Shown here: piece after piece, positions 19,095-27,614 of the stretch
Layout of the letters: each line of letters begins with the position of its first letter
Numbering within the stretch: the stretch's first letter is position 1
DNA from: Roseovarius gahaiensis
GTDB lineage: Bacteria > Pseudomonadota > Alphaproteobacteria > Rhodobacterales > Rhodobacteraceae
Assembly (NCBI RefSeq): GCF_011601345.1
Contig: NZ_JAAORB010000023.1
Coordinates: forward strand, 1-46,085
Direction: 5' to 3'
DNA length: 46,085 bases
Notes under the pieces: model-generated
What the model saw: only the letters and a program-made list of their open reading frames with translations
Told to the model about the DNA's origin: nothing
The model's database searches: none
Translations under genes and position numbers: made by a program

Positions 19095-20846
19095 GTGACA
19101 GACGCCTACCTTGGGATTGAAACCTCGCTCAGTGCTCGGCGGTGGATCGGCCCCGGTGCCGACGTGGAACGTCTGGCCGAGGCGATGGCGCAATCCACCG
19201 CCCTGCCCCGCCCGCTGTGCCAGACCCTTGCCCGCCTTGGCGTGCCCGAAGCAGAGGCCGAGGCCTATTTGGCCCCGCAACTGCGCGACCTGCTGCCCGA
19301 TCCGCGCAGCCTGAAGGATATGGAGCCCGCCGCCGCGCGGTTTTTGCGCGCGGTGGCTGAAAACCAGCGGATCGCGATCTTTGCCGATTACGATGTCGAT
19401 GGCGGCACCTCGGCCGCTTTGCTGATCGACTGGCTGCGCCAGATGGGCCTGACGGCCACGCTGTATATCCCCGACCGGATCGACGAGGGCTATGGCCCCA
19501 ATGAGCCTGCGATGGCCGATCTGGCCGCGCGCCATGATCTGATCATCTGTGTCGATTGCGGCACGCTCAGCCATGATGCGATTGCCGCCGCCAAAGGGGC
19601 GGATGTGATCATCCTTGATCACCACCTTGGCGGTGAAACCCTGCCCGATGCCTTGGCCGTGGTGAACCCCAACCGGCAGGACGAACCCGGCGATCTGGCC
19701 CACCTTTGCGCCGCGGCTGTGGTGTTCTTGATGCTGGTCGAAGCAGGCCGGCAATTGCGCGCGGCAGGCCAAAACGGCCCGAACCTGATGGGCCTACTGG
19801 ATTTGGTGGCCTTGGCCACGGTGGCCGATGTCGCACCGCTAAAAGGAGTCAACCGCGCGTTCGTGCGCCAAGGTCTGCGGATCATGGCGCATCGTGACAG
19901 GCCGGGGCTTGTGGCGCTTGGCGATGTGGCACGGCTGGACAGCGCACCTGCGGCCTATCATCTTGGGTTTGTTCTAGGGCCGCGTATCAATGCGGGCGGT
20001 CGTATCGGCAAGGCCGATCTGGGCGCGCGCCTGCTGGCCACCCGCGACCCTTCGGAAGCGCGGGCGCTGGCCGAACGACTGGATCAGCTCAACACCGACC
20101 GCCGCGAGGTCGAGGCCGCCGTGCGCGCCGCCGCACTGGAACAGGCCGAGGCGCGCGGGCTGGACGCCCCGTTGGTCTGGGCGGCTGGCGAAGGCTGGCA
20201 TCCGGGCGTCGTGGGTATCGTCGCCTCGCGCCTCAAGGAACTGACCAACCGGCCAGCAATTGTGATCGGTCTGGACGGGGACGAAGGCAAAGGCTCGGGG
20301 CGGTCCGTGTCCGGGGTCGATCTGGGTGCGTCGATTCAGCGGCTGGCCGCCGAGGGGCTGCTGATCAAGGGCGGCGGGCACCGCATGGCGGCGGGCCTGA
20401 CCGTGGCGCGCGATCAACTGGACGCCGCCATGGCCCGTCTGGCCGACCTTCTGGCGCGTCAGGGCGCGGGCCTTGCTGGCCCCGCTGATTTGCGGCTGGA
20501 TGGGGTGCTGATGCCCGGGGCCGCCAGTGTCGAACTGGTCGAACAGATCGAGGCCGCAGGCCCCTTTGGCGCGGGCGCACCGGGGCCGCGCTATGTGTTT
20601 CCCGACATGGCCATAGGGTTTGCAAAACGCGTCGGCGAGTCGCATCTGAAACTGCGCTTCGGCGACGGTCTGTCAGGGCAACTTGACGCGATCTCTTTCG
20701 GCGCGTTCGACGGCCCACTGGGCCCGGCGTTGGAAAATCACGGTGGCGCGCGATTCCATTTGGCCGGACGTCTGGACATCAACACATGGGGCGGACATAA
20801 AACCGTGCAATTGCGCCTAGAAGACGCCGCCAAAGCCAGCGCCTGA
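19095..20846 (+). CDS. recJ: Single-stranded-DNA-specific exonuclease RecJ
   Basis: A 5'-3' single-strand exonuclease used in recombination and repair. The 583 residues contain the DHH-superfamily motifs: DYDVDG (98-103), VDCG (about 153-156) and DHH (175-177), then the DHHA1 motif GGGHRMAAG and a C-terminal OB-like region. The start is GTG, with GGAGG 5-6 bases ahead (GCGGAGGGCGCG). A strong terminator follows. Confidence 0.96.
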   Translation: MTDAYLGIETSLSARRWIGPGADVERLAEAMAQSTALPRPLCQTLARLGVPEAEAEAYLAPQLRDLLPDPRSLKDMEPAAARFLRAVAENQRIAIFADYDVDGGTSAALLIDWLRQMGLTATLYIPDRIDEGYGPNEPAMADLAARHDLIICVDCGTLSHDAIAAAKGADVIILDHHLGGETLPDALAVVNPNRQDEPGDLAHLCAAAVVFLMLVEAGRQLRAAGQNGPNLMGLLDLVALATVADVAPLKGVNRAFVRQGLRIMAHRDRPGLVALGDVARLDSAPAAYHLGFVLGPRINAGGRIGKADLGARLLATRDPSEARALAERLDQLNTDRREVEAAVRAAALEQAEARGLDAPLVWAAGEGWHPGVVGIVASRLKELTNRPAIVIGLDGDEGKGSGRSVSGVDLGASIQRLAAEGLLIKGGGHRMAAGLTVARDQLDAAMARLADLLARQGAGLAGPADLRLDGVLMPGAASVELVEQIEAAGPFGAGAPGPRYVFPDMAIGFAKRVGESHLKLRFGDGLSGQLDAISFGAFDGPLGPALENHGGARFHLAGRLDINTWGGHKTVQLRLEDAAKASA

Positions 20847-20911
20847 CCAAAGCTGTGCAGATAATATTCAAGGTTTCTCGGACATTTATAGCCACGTCCC
20901 CACCCAAAGAC

Positions 20912-20965
20912 GCCCCGCACGCACTTTTTTGCAAAATGCCTCTTGCGTCGGGGCCGGGTTTTTTC
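20912..20965 (+). terminator. Rho-independent terminator after recJ
   Basis: The arms GCCCCGCACGCA (20912-20923) and TGCGTCGGGGC (20944-20954) pair over 11 base pairs with one bulged C. They are followed by CGGG and a run of six T (20959-20964). It ends the recJ transcript and lies just ahead of the tRNA gene. Confidence 0.75.
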
Positions 20966-20990
20966 TAGTTAGCGTCTCACGCCACGGTAT

Positions 20991-21065
20991 GGCCCGTTCG
21001 TCTATCGGTTAGGACGCCAGGTTTTCAACCTGGAAAGAGGGGTTCGATTCCCCTACGGGCTACCA
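20991..21065 (+). tRNA. tRNA-Glu (anticodon UUC)
   Basis: A complete 75-base tRNA with encoded CCA end. The acceptor stem pairs GGCCCGT with ACGGGCT (first pair G-U). The anticodon stem CCAGG/CCTGG encloses the loop TTTTCAA, giving anticodon TTC. The T-arm is GGGG-TTCGATT-CCCC. The discriminator base is A at 21062 and CCA is 21063-21065. The bases from 21066 to 21225 hold no recognised feature, and no repeat of the tRNA 3' end was noticed downstream. Confidence 0.97.
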
Positions 21066-21225
21066 CTTATCCCTGCTAAGTATTTGACCATTTAAGGGAC
21101 GCTTGTACCTATCCCCCAATAAATCTCCCAGTCCGACATGGCTTCTGCCGGAACAATATGAATGACAGCGTGACCGCGCCCCGGTATTGTTACCACGAAG
21201 TCATTGGGACAACGTTTAATTCAAG

Positions 21226-21780
21226 ATGCCGATAATTGTAGTGACACGAAAAGCGGCCCTCCTGTGTATCACGATGCTTGGCTGCCTGCCGGGGTCGGTT
21301 GCAAATTCGGAAACACCTTGCTCCAACGCAAAAGAACCGCGTATCGCAGCAGCTTGTTCATGCGATGAATACCTAGCGGCTCTCGGTGTCGTTGTCGCGT
21401 CCGCTAAGGTGTATTGGATTCGAGAGGAGAGTGATCTCTTTCGCAGCGCGCTCGCAGGCTTTGAGAGCCAGAAGCGCCGCTTCTCCATCGTGGCCGGAAG
21501 CCGCGCATACGCTTTATTGATGCAGCCATCGCCTATTGCACCAGGTGAAGTTTCAAACAGCACCATGCTTCAGATAACGTTGCAAGGTCGGGAGGGTGAT
21601 GAAGGCGTGATTGCCTTGGCCCAAGCACTAATGGAAAATACGGATGCAGAACCGATCCGGCAAGGTTTGATTCAGTACAAGCGCCGCGACTGGCCAAGCT
21701 CAGATTTGGTGACCAAATACTTCGAAGGATATGAGGAAATGATGGTCAAAGCATGTCGAGAAGACTTCAACGCCAATTGA
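21226..21780 (+). CDS. Exported protein of unknown function
   Basis: A 184-residue protein with an N-terminal hydrophobic stretch (ALLCITMLGCLPGSVANS) that reads as a signal peptide. Several cysteines lie close together in the mature N-terminus (PCSN, AACSCDEY). The rest is mixed helical with no domain I recognise. Base composition and codon use look less GC-rich than the neighbours (frequent TTG, GCA, AAA codons), which together with its place behind a tRNA gene hints at acquired DNA. No good ribosome-binding site precedes the ATG; Met17 is an alternative start. Confidence 0.55.
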   Translation: MPIIVVTRKAALLCITMLGCLPGSVANSETPCSNAKEPRIAAACSCDEYLAALGVVVASAKVYWIREESDLFRSALAGFESQKRRFSIVAGSRAYALLMQPSPIAPGEVSNSTMLQITLQGREGDEGVIALAQALMENTDAEPIRQGLIQYKRRDWPSSDLVTKYFEGYEEMMVKACREDFNAN

Positions 21781-21814
21781 GCAATGGAATTTCCTTTTTG
21801 ACCGGAGACACGCT

Positions 21815-22264
21815 ATGCAAGACCTTGAATTGGAACGCGCCATCGAAATTGCTGTCTCTGCTCATCGCGGGCAGACCGACAAGGCGGGCCAGCCCTACAT
21901 TCTCCACCCGCTTCGCGTGATGTTGGCCTGCGAGAGCGATGTCGCCCGAATCGTCGCGGTCCTGCACGATGTAATCGAGGATACAGACTGGGCACCCGAT
22001 GCCCTGCGCGCCGAAGGTGCCTCGGATGAAATCATCGCCGCACTGGATACGGTGACGCGTCGCCATGACGAAACCTATTCCGAATTCATCGAGCGCGCCT
22101 CACGAAACGAAATCGGGCGCGCAGTGAAGATTGCCGACATTCACGACAACCTGGACCTATCGCGGATCGCCCAGCCCACCCAGGCAGATTTTGCGCGAAT
22201 GGATCGCTACCGCGCCGCCTTGCGACACTTGGGCGGTCAACTATCCAAACTTGCAGACGATTGA
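21815..22264 (+). CDS. HD-domain phosphohydrolase, RelA/SpoT (MESH1)-like
   Basis: A 149-residue single-domain protein with the (p)ppGpp-hydrolase-type signatures AHRGQTDKAGQPYILHPLRVM (about residues 17-36) and the HD motif at H51-D52 (VLHDVIEDTDW). A later helix has KIADIHDNLDLSRI, the downstream metal/substrate motif. It lacks synthetase, TGS and ACT domains, as in small alarmone hydrolases, so ppGpp hydrolysis is possible but not shown. The last 28 bases overlap, tail to tail, the minus-strand HGGxSTG gene. Confidence 0.8.
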   Translation: MQDLELERAIEIAVSAHRGQTDKAGQPYILHPLRVMLACESDVARIVAVLHDVIEDTDWAPDALRAEGASDEIIAALDTVTRRHDETYSEFIERASRNEIGRAVKIADIHDNLDLSRIAQPTQADFARMDRYRAALRHLGGQLSKLADD

Positions 22265-22458
22265 CCGGATAGACTCTGCAGCCACTCGGCCCATAGCTTG
22301 CGCTGCGCAGCAGTGATCCGTTCGCGGTGCTTGGGCGTTTGGGGGCCAGTGCTCAGACCACCGTGAAATCTGCATCTTTTCTTGCACGGCAGAGCTTTCT
22401 CCTTGGACGAGGTGCCCTTGCGGGTACGAGCGCCGTAAATGACGGTGCGCGCGTGCAC
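22237..22458 (-). CDS. HGGxSTG-motif protein, divergent copy
   Basis: A 73-residue basic protein with the pattern YGARTRKGTSSKEKALP...KKRCRFHGGLSTGPQTPKHRERITAAQRKLW. This matches the small HGGxSTG-domain proteins common in alphaproteobacteria and often found near mobile elements; their role is unknown. Typical members read CGARTR-G-PC, whereas here the first Cys is Tyr8 and the second is a Ser, so a possible metal knuckle is incomplete. The start is GTG with only a weak GAAG ahead. It may be a functional divergent gene or a decaying one. Confidence 0.6.
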   Translation of the reverse strand: MHARTVIYGARTRKGTSSKEKALPCKKRCRFHGGLSTGPQTPKHRERITAAQRKLWAEWLQSLSGQSSASLDS

Positions 22459-22787
22459 TTTATCTTCAAAGCCGAATAGCCCCCACCCCGCGCTATTTGG
22501 TTATCACGGTTTATGCAGGGTCAGAGTGTTTCTTTTCCCAAGGACACAGCGCCACCCAAACAGTGATTGTGTTAGGGCTTTCGCCAGTCCCCGCCAGATT
22601 TACGCCCGTGATCCGCCGATAAAGCCGAGTCTTGGCTTCCAACCCAGACGTCGGCACCGTGTCAGAGACCGCAACAGCCAAAACCCCATAGAAAAACGCT
22701 ATGACCCAACCGGTGCGGCTGTTGTCGCCTTGTCGTCTGCTTCACTTGGCAGTAACAATTGCGCAATCCAAGGAGGGAGGAATTTCA
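22459..22787. other. Gene-free region upstream of the TRAP operon
   Basis: About 330 bases without a supported gene. The only structured element noticed is the palindrome ATTGCGCAAT at 22758-22767, directly ahead of the ribosome-binding site (AGGAGGGAGG) of the TRAP binding-protein gene, where an operator could lie. An open frame that continues upstream from the binding protein is out of character and not called. Confidence 0.35.
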
Positions 22788-23765
22788 ATGTCTATTTTCC
22801 GTACATTAGCCACCGCAGGTGCATTCGCAACGCTTGCCATGCCAGCCATAGCACAAACCGAGATCAAACTAGGCTATGCATTGGCCCCCGACAGCCACTA
22901 CGGCGTGGCCGCCAACAAATTCGAAGAGGTCGTTCTGGCCGAAACCGGGGATGACTTCACCTTTCGGCATTTCCCGTCGTCTGGTTTGGGCGGTGAGCGC
23001 GAGGTGATCGAAGGCTTGCAGATCGGCACAATCGAGGCGACGATCGTGTCTTCGGGCACTTTGGCGAATTTCGTGCCCGACACCGGGGTGTTCGACATCC
23101 CCTTTCTGTTTCGGGATCTGGGCCATGCCCGCCGGACATTGGACGGCCCCATCGGCCAAGACATCCTGGCCAAGTTTGACGCGGTGGGCCTGAAAGCTTT
23201 GGCATGGGGCGAACAGGGCTTTCGCCACATCACCAACAACCGCAACCAGATCGAAGGCCCCGAAGACGTCCAAGGCCTGAAACTGCGTACCATGGAAAAC
23301 CCGGTGCACCTGTCGGCGTTCAACGCCATGGGTGCGGCCCCCACCCCGATGGCCTGGCCCGAGGTGATCTCGTCGCTGCAACAGGGCGTGATCGACGGGC
23401 AGGAAAACCCGCTGTCTGTGATCGTGTCCGTCAAGCTGGACGAGGTTCAGGAATACCTGACCCTGTCGGGCCATGTGTATTCCCCGGCGATGCTGCTGGT
23501 CTCGAAACCGTTCTGGGACGGGCTGAGCGACGATCAGAAGGCCGCCATGGAAAAAGCCGCGTCCGAGGCCGTGACCGCCATGCGCGGTTTTGTGGATGAT
23601 GTTGAAACATCCGGTGTGGAAACCTTGAAAGAACGCGGCATGAAAGTGGGCGAGCTGTCTGCCGAACAAAAAGCCGAGTTCCAGGCCGCGATCCAATCGG
23701 CGTATGAGGGCTACTACGAGACCTACGACAAGGCCCTGATCGACGCCATCGTCGCAACCGAGTAA
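22788..23765 (+). CDS. TRAP transporter solute-binding protein (DctP family)
   Basis: Periplasmic receptor of a tripartite ATP-independent transporter that imports organic acids or related solutes with sodium. The 325 residues start with a signal peptide (MSIFRTLATAGAFATLAMPAIAQ-TE). The DctP fold follows: KLGYALAPDSHYGVAANKFEE, the conserved Arg region LKLRTMENPVH, and PMAWPEVISSLQQGVIDGQENP. The ATG at 22788 has AGGAGGGAGG ahead. The binding-site Arg points to a carboxylate ligand, as is usual for the family; the exact ligand is unknown. A stem-loop follows the stop codon. Confidence 0.93.
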   Translation: MSIFRTLATAGAFATLAMPAIAQTEIKLGYALAPDSHYGVAANKFEEVVLAETGDDFTFRHFPSSGLGGEREVIEGLQIGTIEATIVSSGTLANFVPDTGVFDIPFLFRDLGHARRTLDGPIGQDILAKFDAVGLKALAWGEQGFRHITNNRNQIEGPEDVQGLKLRTMENPVHLSAFNAMGAAPTPMAWPEVISSLQQGVIDGQENPLSVIVSVKLDEVQEYLTLSGHVYSPAMLLVSKPFWDGLSDDQKAAMEKAASEAVTAMRGFVDDVETSGVETLKERGMKVGELSAEQKAEFQAAIQSAYEGYYETYDKALIDAIVATE

Positions 23766-23783
23766 ACCCGGACACAACCAAAT

Positions 23784-23811
23784 GCGGCCGATGCCAAAAG
23801 GTGCCGGCCGC
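23784..23811 (+). promoter_or_regulatory. Intercistronic stem-loop between TRAP receptor and permease genes
   Basis: GCGGCCG (23784-23790) pairs with CGGCCGC (23805-23811). Inside, after an A/C mismatch, TGCC and GGTG form further pairs around an AAAA loop. There is no T-run, so it is not a simple terminator. Stem-loops at this place often stabilise the binding-protein mRNA or limit read-through to the permease genes. The role here is inferred. Confidence 0.55.
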
Positions 23812-23829
23812 CTGCCATCAAGGGACACC

Positions 23830-24357
23830 GTGCAAAAACTTGAACGCATTTTCGTGGCGCTGAACGGGTGGGCGCTGATCGTCATGTTATCGGCGATGGC
23901 GCTGATCGTGGGCACGAATGTGGCGCTGCGCTATTTCACGGCCAATTCGCTGCCATGGGCCGATGAAGCGGCGCGTTATCTGATGATCTGGATGACCTTT
24001 GGCGGTGCCGGTTTGGCGCTGCGGGTGGGCGGCCATGTGGCGATCACTAATCTGCACGACACGCTTCCAACCTTCGCACAAAGGGCGCTGCGCGCCGCGA
24101 TCGTTGTGGTGTTGCTGGGCTTTTTCGCCTTCATGGTGTGGGTCGGCTGGACCTATGCACAGCGGATGCAATACCAGATGAGCCCCGCCCTGCGCCTGCC
24201 GTTTCTTTACGTCTATCTGGCGATGCCGGTGGGCTTTAGCTTGCTGATCGCACATCTTTTGCTGATCACCAAACCCTTTGTCATGGCCGGGGCCTACAAG
24301 CCGCGACATGATGGCGACGCCGAAGACGATAGCCTGCCGGGGGCGGCCAATGGCTGA
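23830..24357 (+). CDS. TRAP transporter small permease subunit (DctQ family)
   Basis: A membrane protein of 175 residues with four predicted helices (WALIVMLSAMALIVGTNVALRYF; YLMIWMTFGGAGLALRVGGHVAI; LRAAIVVVLLGFFAFMVWVGW; YVYLAMPVGFSLLIAHLLLI). The motif WADEAARYLMIW is typical of DctQ. I chose GTG at 23830 because AGGGA lies 5 bases ahead; the in-frame ATG at 23782 has no ribosome-binding site and would sit in the stem-loop. The stop overlaps the large-subunit start by eight bases. Confidence 0.88.
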   Translation: MQKLERIFVALNGWALIVMLSAMALIVGTNVALRYFTANSLPWADEAARYLMIWMTFGGAGLALRVGGHVAITNLHDTLPTFAQRALRAAIVVVLLGFFAFMVWVGWTYAQRMQYQMSPALRLPFLYVYLAMPVGFSLLIAHLLLITKPFVMAGAYKPRHDGDAEDDSLPGAANG

Positions 24358-25633
24358 AATCCTTTTTCCCGCTCTGTTCATCTTGTTGGCACTTGGTCTG
24401 CCCGTGGCCTTTGCCATGGCAATATCGGTGTTTCTGGCGCTCAGTTTCGGCTCAAGCTATCCGCACCTTGTGGTCGTGAAGGAAATGTTTGCCGGGCTTG
24501 ACAGTTTCCCGTTGCTGGCCGTGCCGTTTTTCATTCTAGCGTCCGAGATCATGACAGGCGGTGCTGTCACGCAGGCCCTTTTACGGTTGGCGCAATCGCT
24601 GGTCGGCCATCTGCGCGGCGGCTTGGGCCACGCCAATATCGTCAGTTCGGCAATGTTCGCGGGCATATCGGGCAGTGCGCTGGCCGATGCCGCCGGGCCG
24701 GGTGCGATGATGATCCGGATGATGGAAAAGGGCGGCTATGACAAAGGCTATGCCGGGGCGCTGACCATCTCAAGTGCGGTGGTCGGGCCGATCATCCCAC
24801 CGTCGATCACCATGATCATCTATGCCATGCAGGACCAAAATGTATCGGTCGGGTCGTTGTTCATGGCCGGTATCTTGCCGGGGCTGTTGATCACCGCCCT
24901 GATGCTGGCCGCCAACGCAAGAATGAGCCACCGGCGCGGCTATGCCAGTGGCGCGGCGCGCCCGCCGCTGGCGCAGATCGCGCGCATCGCGCTTTATGCG
25001 CTTCCGGCGCTGTTTTTGATCGTTCTGATCGTGGGCGGCATCCGCTTTGGCATATTCACCCCGACCGAGGCCTCGGTGCTTGCGGTGTTTTATGCGCTGT
25101 TCGCGGGCTTATTCATCTATCGCTCACTCAAGCTCCGCGACCTGCCGGGCATCGTGCTGAAGGCAGCGCTGACCTCGGCTGCGGTGCTGCTGATCCTTGG
25201 GGCGGCGCGGGCCTTTGCTTGGGTGCTGATCATCGAAGGGGTGCCGCAATTTCTGGCGGAAACCATCATCGCATGGGATCTGTCGCCCATCGTGTTTTTG
25301 CTGGCGGTCAACCTTCTGTTGCTGGCCTTCGGGCTGTTCATGGACCCGCTGCCGGGGGTGATGATCCTTGTGCCGATCCTTGCCCCGATCAGCTATTCCT
25401 TGGGCATCGACCCCAACCATTTTGCCATCGTCGTGATCGTCAACTTGACCATGGGCCTTGCCACGCCGCCTGTCGGCAGCTTGATCTTTGTGGTGTCGTC
25501 TACCGTTCGGCTGCGGCCCTCAACCCTGATCCGGGAAATGCCCCCGTTCTTCATGGCGCTGATGTTGGCGCTTTTGGCGATCACCTTTGTGCCTGTCCTG
25601 TCGACATGGTTCCCCGCTGTCAGTGGATTTTAA
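24350..25633 (+). CDS. TRAP transporter large permease subunit (DctM family)
   Basis: The ion-coupled translocating subunit, 427 residues and about 12 membrane helices. Family signatures include GLDSFPLLAVPFFILASEIM, GGLGHANIVSSAMFAGISGSALADAAGPG, VVGPIIPPSITMIIYA and GLATPPVGSLIF. The ATG overlaps the DctQ gene, so translation is coupled. Together with the two upstream genes it makes a complete TRAP system. Its substrate is not evident. Confidence 0.95.
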   Translation: MAEILFPALFILLALGLPVAFAMAISVFLALSFGSSYPHLVVVKEMFAGLDSFPLLAVPFFILASEIMTGGAVTQALLRLAQSLVGHLRGGLGHANIVSSAMFAGISGSALADAAGPGAMMIRMMEKGGYDKGYAGALTISSAVVGPIIPPSITMIIYAMQDQNVSVGSLFMAGILPGLLITALMLAANARMSHRRGYASGAARPPLAQIARIALYALPALFLIVLIVGGIRFGIFTPTEASVLAVFYALFAGLFIYRSLKLRDLPGIVLKAALTSAAVLLILGAARAFAWVLIIEGVPQFLAETIIAWDLSPIVFLLAVNLLLLAFGLFMDPLPGVMILVPILAPISYSLGIDPNHFAIVVIVNLTMGLATPPVGSLIFVVSSTVRLRPSTLIREMPPFFMALMLALLAITFVPVLSTWFPAVSGF

Positions 25634-25635
25634 CC

Positions 25636-26313
25636 ATGACGAAGCCCAATCACACACCGCGCACCGCGCTGTCCGTCATCCTCGAAGAGCTCGCCCCAAT
25701 TAGCGGCCTGTCAGTGCTGGATGTCGGCTGCGGTGCCGGCGGCCTGTGCGCACCGCTTGAAAACGCCGGGGCCATTTGGCGCGGGGTTGATCCCTTCCCA
25801 ACCGACCAAAATGACCAGATCGACACCGCCCCGGCACAGGCCATGCCCTATGACGATGCACAGTTCGACGCGGCCATTTGCGTCAACGCCCTGCACCACG
25901 TCCCGGTTTCGGCCATGCCGGGTGCGCTTGGCGAAATCGCCCGTGTGCTGCGCCCCGGCGGGCGGTTGGTGGTGATCGAACCCAAGGCCAGTGGCCCGCT
26001 AAGCCAGGTGATCGCGGTGATTGATGACGAAACCGACATTCGCACCGCCGCGCAAGATGCGATGGACAGCACAGCCGCCCTGACCCAGACAAAGGCCTAT
26101 GACTATCCACGCGCAGAACGCTATGCCGATTTTCAAGCCTTCTGCGACAGCCTGACCGCCGTTGACCCTGCCCGTGCCGCGCAGATCGCCACACAGCATG
26201 AGGCCCTCAACCGGGCGTTTTTGCAGCACGCTACCCGCGAGGGCGCAGGTTTCACCCTGTCACAACCGATGTCCTTGCGCGTCTTCACACCCGCCATAGT
26301 GCGTCACGGCTGA
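25636..26313 (+). CDS. Class I SAM-dependent methyltransferase
   Basis: A 225-residue enzyme with the SAM-binding motif VLDVGCGAGG (residues 27-36), motif FDAAICVNALHHV and ALGEIARVLRPGGRLVVIEPK (motif III region), as in the UbiE/Methyltransf_11 group. It starts 2 bases after the DctM stop and is almost certainly co-transcribed with the TRAP genes. It could modify the imported compound or a derivative, but the acceptor cannot be read from sequence. Confidence 0.85.
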   Translation: MTKPNHTPRTALSVILEELAPISGLSVLDVGCGAGGLCAPLENAGAIWRGVDPFPTDQNDQIDTAPAQAMPYDDAQFDAAICVNALHHVPVSAMPGALGEIARVLRPGGRLVVIEPKASGPLSQVIAVIDDETDIRTAAQDAMDSTAALTQTKAYDYPRAERYADFQAFCDSLTAVDPARAAQIATQHEALNRAFLQHATREGAGFTLSQPMSLRVFTPAIVRHG

Positions 26314-26329
26314 ACCCCAAGAAATTCAT

Positions 26330-26343
26330 ATGGCTTCAGCCAT
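26330..26343. promoter_or_regulatory. Short palindrome ahead of the acyl-CoA dehydrogenase gene
   Basis: ATGGCTTCAGCCAT has 6-bp self-complementary arms around TC. It lies in the 140-bp gap between the methyltransferase and acyl-CoA dehydrogenase genes, which otherwise shows no feature. An operator role is possible but weakly supported. Confidence 0.2.
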
Positions 26344-26453
26344 GGCAATATAGCCACCCTATACCCTACATCGAAAACCTATATTTCCCCTCTGGTGCCC
26401 CTGCACACTAAATTGGTCAGGACATGTATCCAAACGACCCCAAAGAGGTTTGA

Positions 26454-27614
26454 ATGAATTTCCTGAACGACGAGTATCAAGATATCCGCGACGGCGTGAA
26501 ATCCCTATGTGCGCAGTTCCCACCCGAGTATCACCGCAAGGTTGACGACGAACGCGCCTACCCCGAGGAATTTGTCGATGCCCTGACGCGCGAAGGCTGG
26601 ATGGCGGCGCTGATCCCCGAAGAATATGGCGGGTCGGGCCTTGGGTTGGTCGAAGCCAGTATCATCATGGAAGAGATCAACCGCGCCGGCGGCAATTCTG
26701 GCGCGTGCCATGGCCAGATGTATAACATGACCACCTTGGTCCGCCACGGATCGGAGGAACAGCGCCAGCGTATCCTGCCGAAGCTGGCCAGCGGCGAATT
26801 GCGCCTGCAATCCATGGGCGTGACCGAACCCACCACCGGCACCGATACGACACAGCTCAAGACCACCGCCGTCAAGAAAGGCGACCGCTACGTCGTCAAC
26901 GGCCAAAAGGTCTGGATCAGCCGGGTGCAGCATTCCGATCTGATGATCCTTCTGGCCCGCACCACGCCGCTGTCCGAGGTCAAAAAGAAATCCGAAGGGC
27001 TGTCGATCTTTCTGGTCGATATCAAAGAGGCGATGCAAAACGGGATGCAGGTGAAACCCATCCCCAACATGGTCAACCACGAAACCAACGAACTGTTTTT
27101 CGACAATCTGGAAATCCCCGAGGAAAACCTGATCGGCGAAGAGGGCAAGGGCTTCAAATACATCATGACGGGGCTGAACGCCGAGCGCGCCCTGATCGCC
27201 GCCGAATGTATTGGTGATGGCTATTGGTTCACCGACAAGGTGACTGCCTATGTCAGCGAACGGCAGGTCTTTGGGCGGCCCATCGGGCAAAATCAGGGCG
27301 TGCAATTCCCGATTGCCGAGGCCTACATCGAAGTGCAGGCCGCAGACCTGATACGCTATAAGGCCTGTGCGCTTTATGATGCGGGCCAGCCCTGCGGCAC
27401 CGAAGCGAACATGGCGAAATACCTTGCCGCCAAGGCCAGTTGGGAAGCGGCAAACGCCTGCCTACAGTTCCATGGTGGCTTTGGCTTTGCCTCGGAATAC
27501 GATGTCGAACGCAAGTTCCGCGAGACCCGCCTGTATCAAGTGGCACCGATTTCAACCAATCTGATCCTGTCTTACGTGGCCGAGCATGTTCTTGGCCTGC
27601 CGAGGTCGTTCTGA
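26454..27614 (+). CDS. Acyl-CoA dehydrogenase family protein
   Basis: A 386-residue flavoenzyme oxidising an acyl-CoA to the enoyl-CoA. It shows the family blocks SMGVTEPTTGTDTTQLKTTAVKKGD, NGQKVWISR, ER at 244-245 followed by ECIGDGYW, RQVFGRPIGQNQ and QFHGGFGFASEYDVERKFRETR. The usual catalytic Glu of the C-terminal YEGTN block is missing (VAPISTN at 363-369). Glu244, in the ER position used as base by isovaleryl- and long-chain acyl-CoA dehydrogenases, is present. AAAGAGG lies ahead of the ATG. The stop overlaps the CoA-transferase start by one base (TGATG). Substrate unknown. Confidence 0.9.
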   Translation: MNFLNDEYQDIRDGVKSLCAQFPPEYHRKVDDERAYPEEFVDALTREGWMAALIPEEYGGSGLGLVEASIIMEEINRAGGNSGACHGQMYNMTTLVRHGSEEQRQRILPKLASGELRLQSMGVTEPTTGTDTTQLKTTAVKKGDRYVVNGQKVWISRVQHSDLMILLARTTPLSEVKKKSEGLSIFLVDIKEAMQNGMQVKPIPNMVNHETNELFFDNLEIPEENLIGEEGKGFKYIMTGLNAERALIAAECIGDGYWFTDKVTAYVSERQVFGRPIGQNQGVQFPIAEAYIEVQAADLIRYKACALYDAGQPCGTEANMAKYLAAKASWEAANACLQFHGGFGFASEYDVERKFRETRLYQVAPISTNLILSYVAEHVLGLPRSF

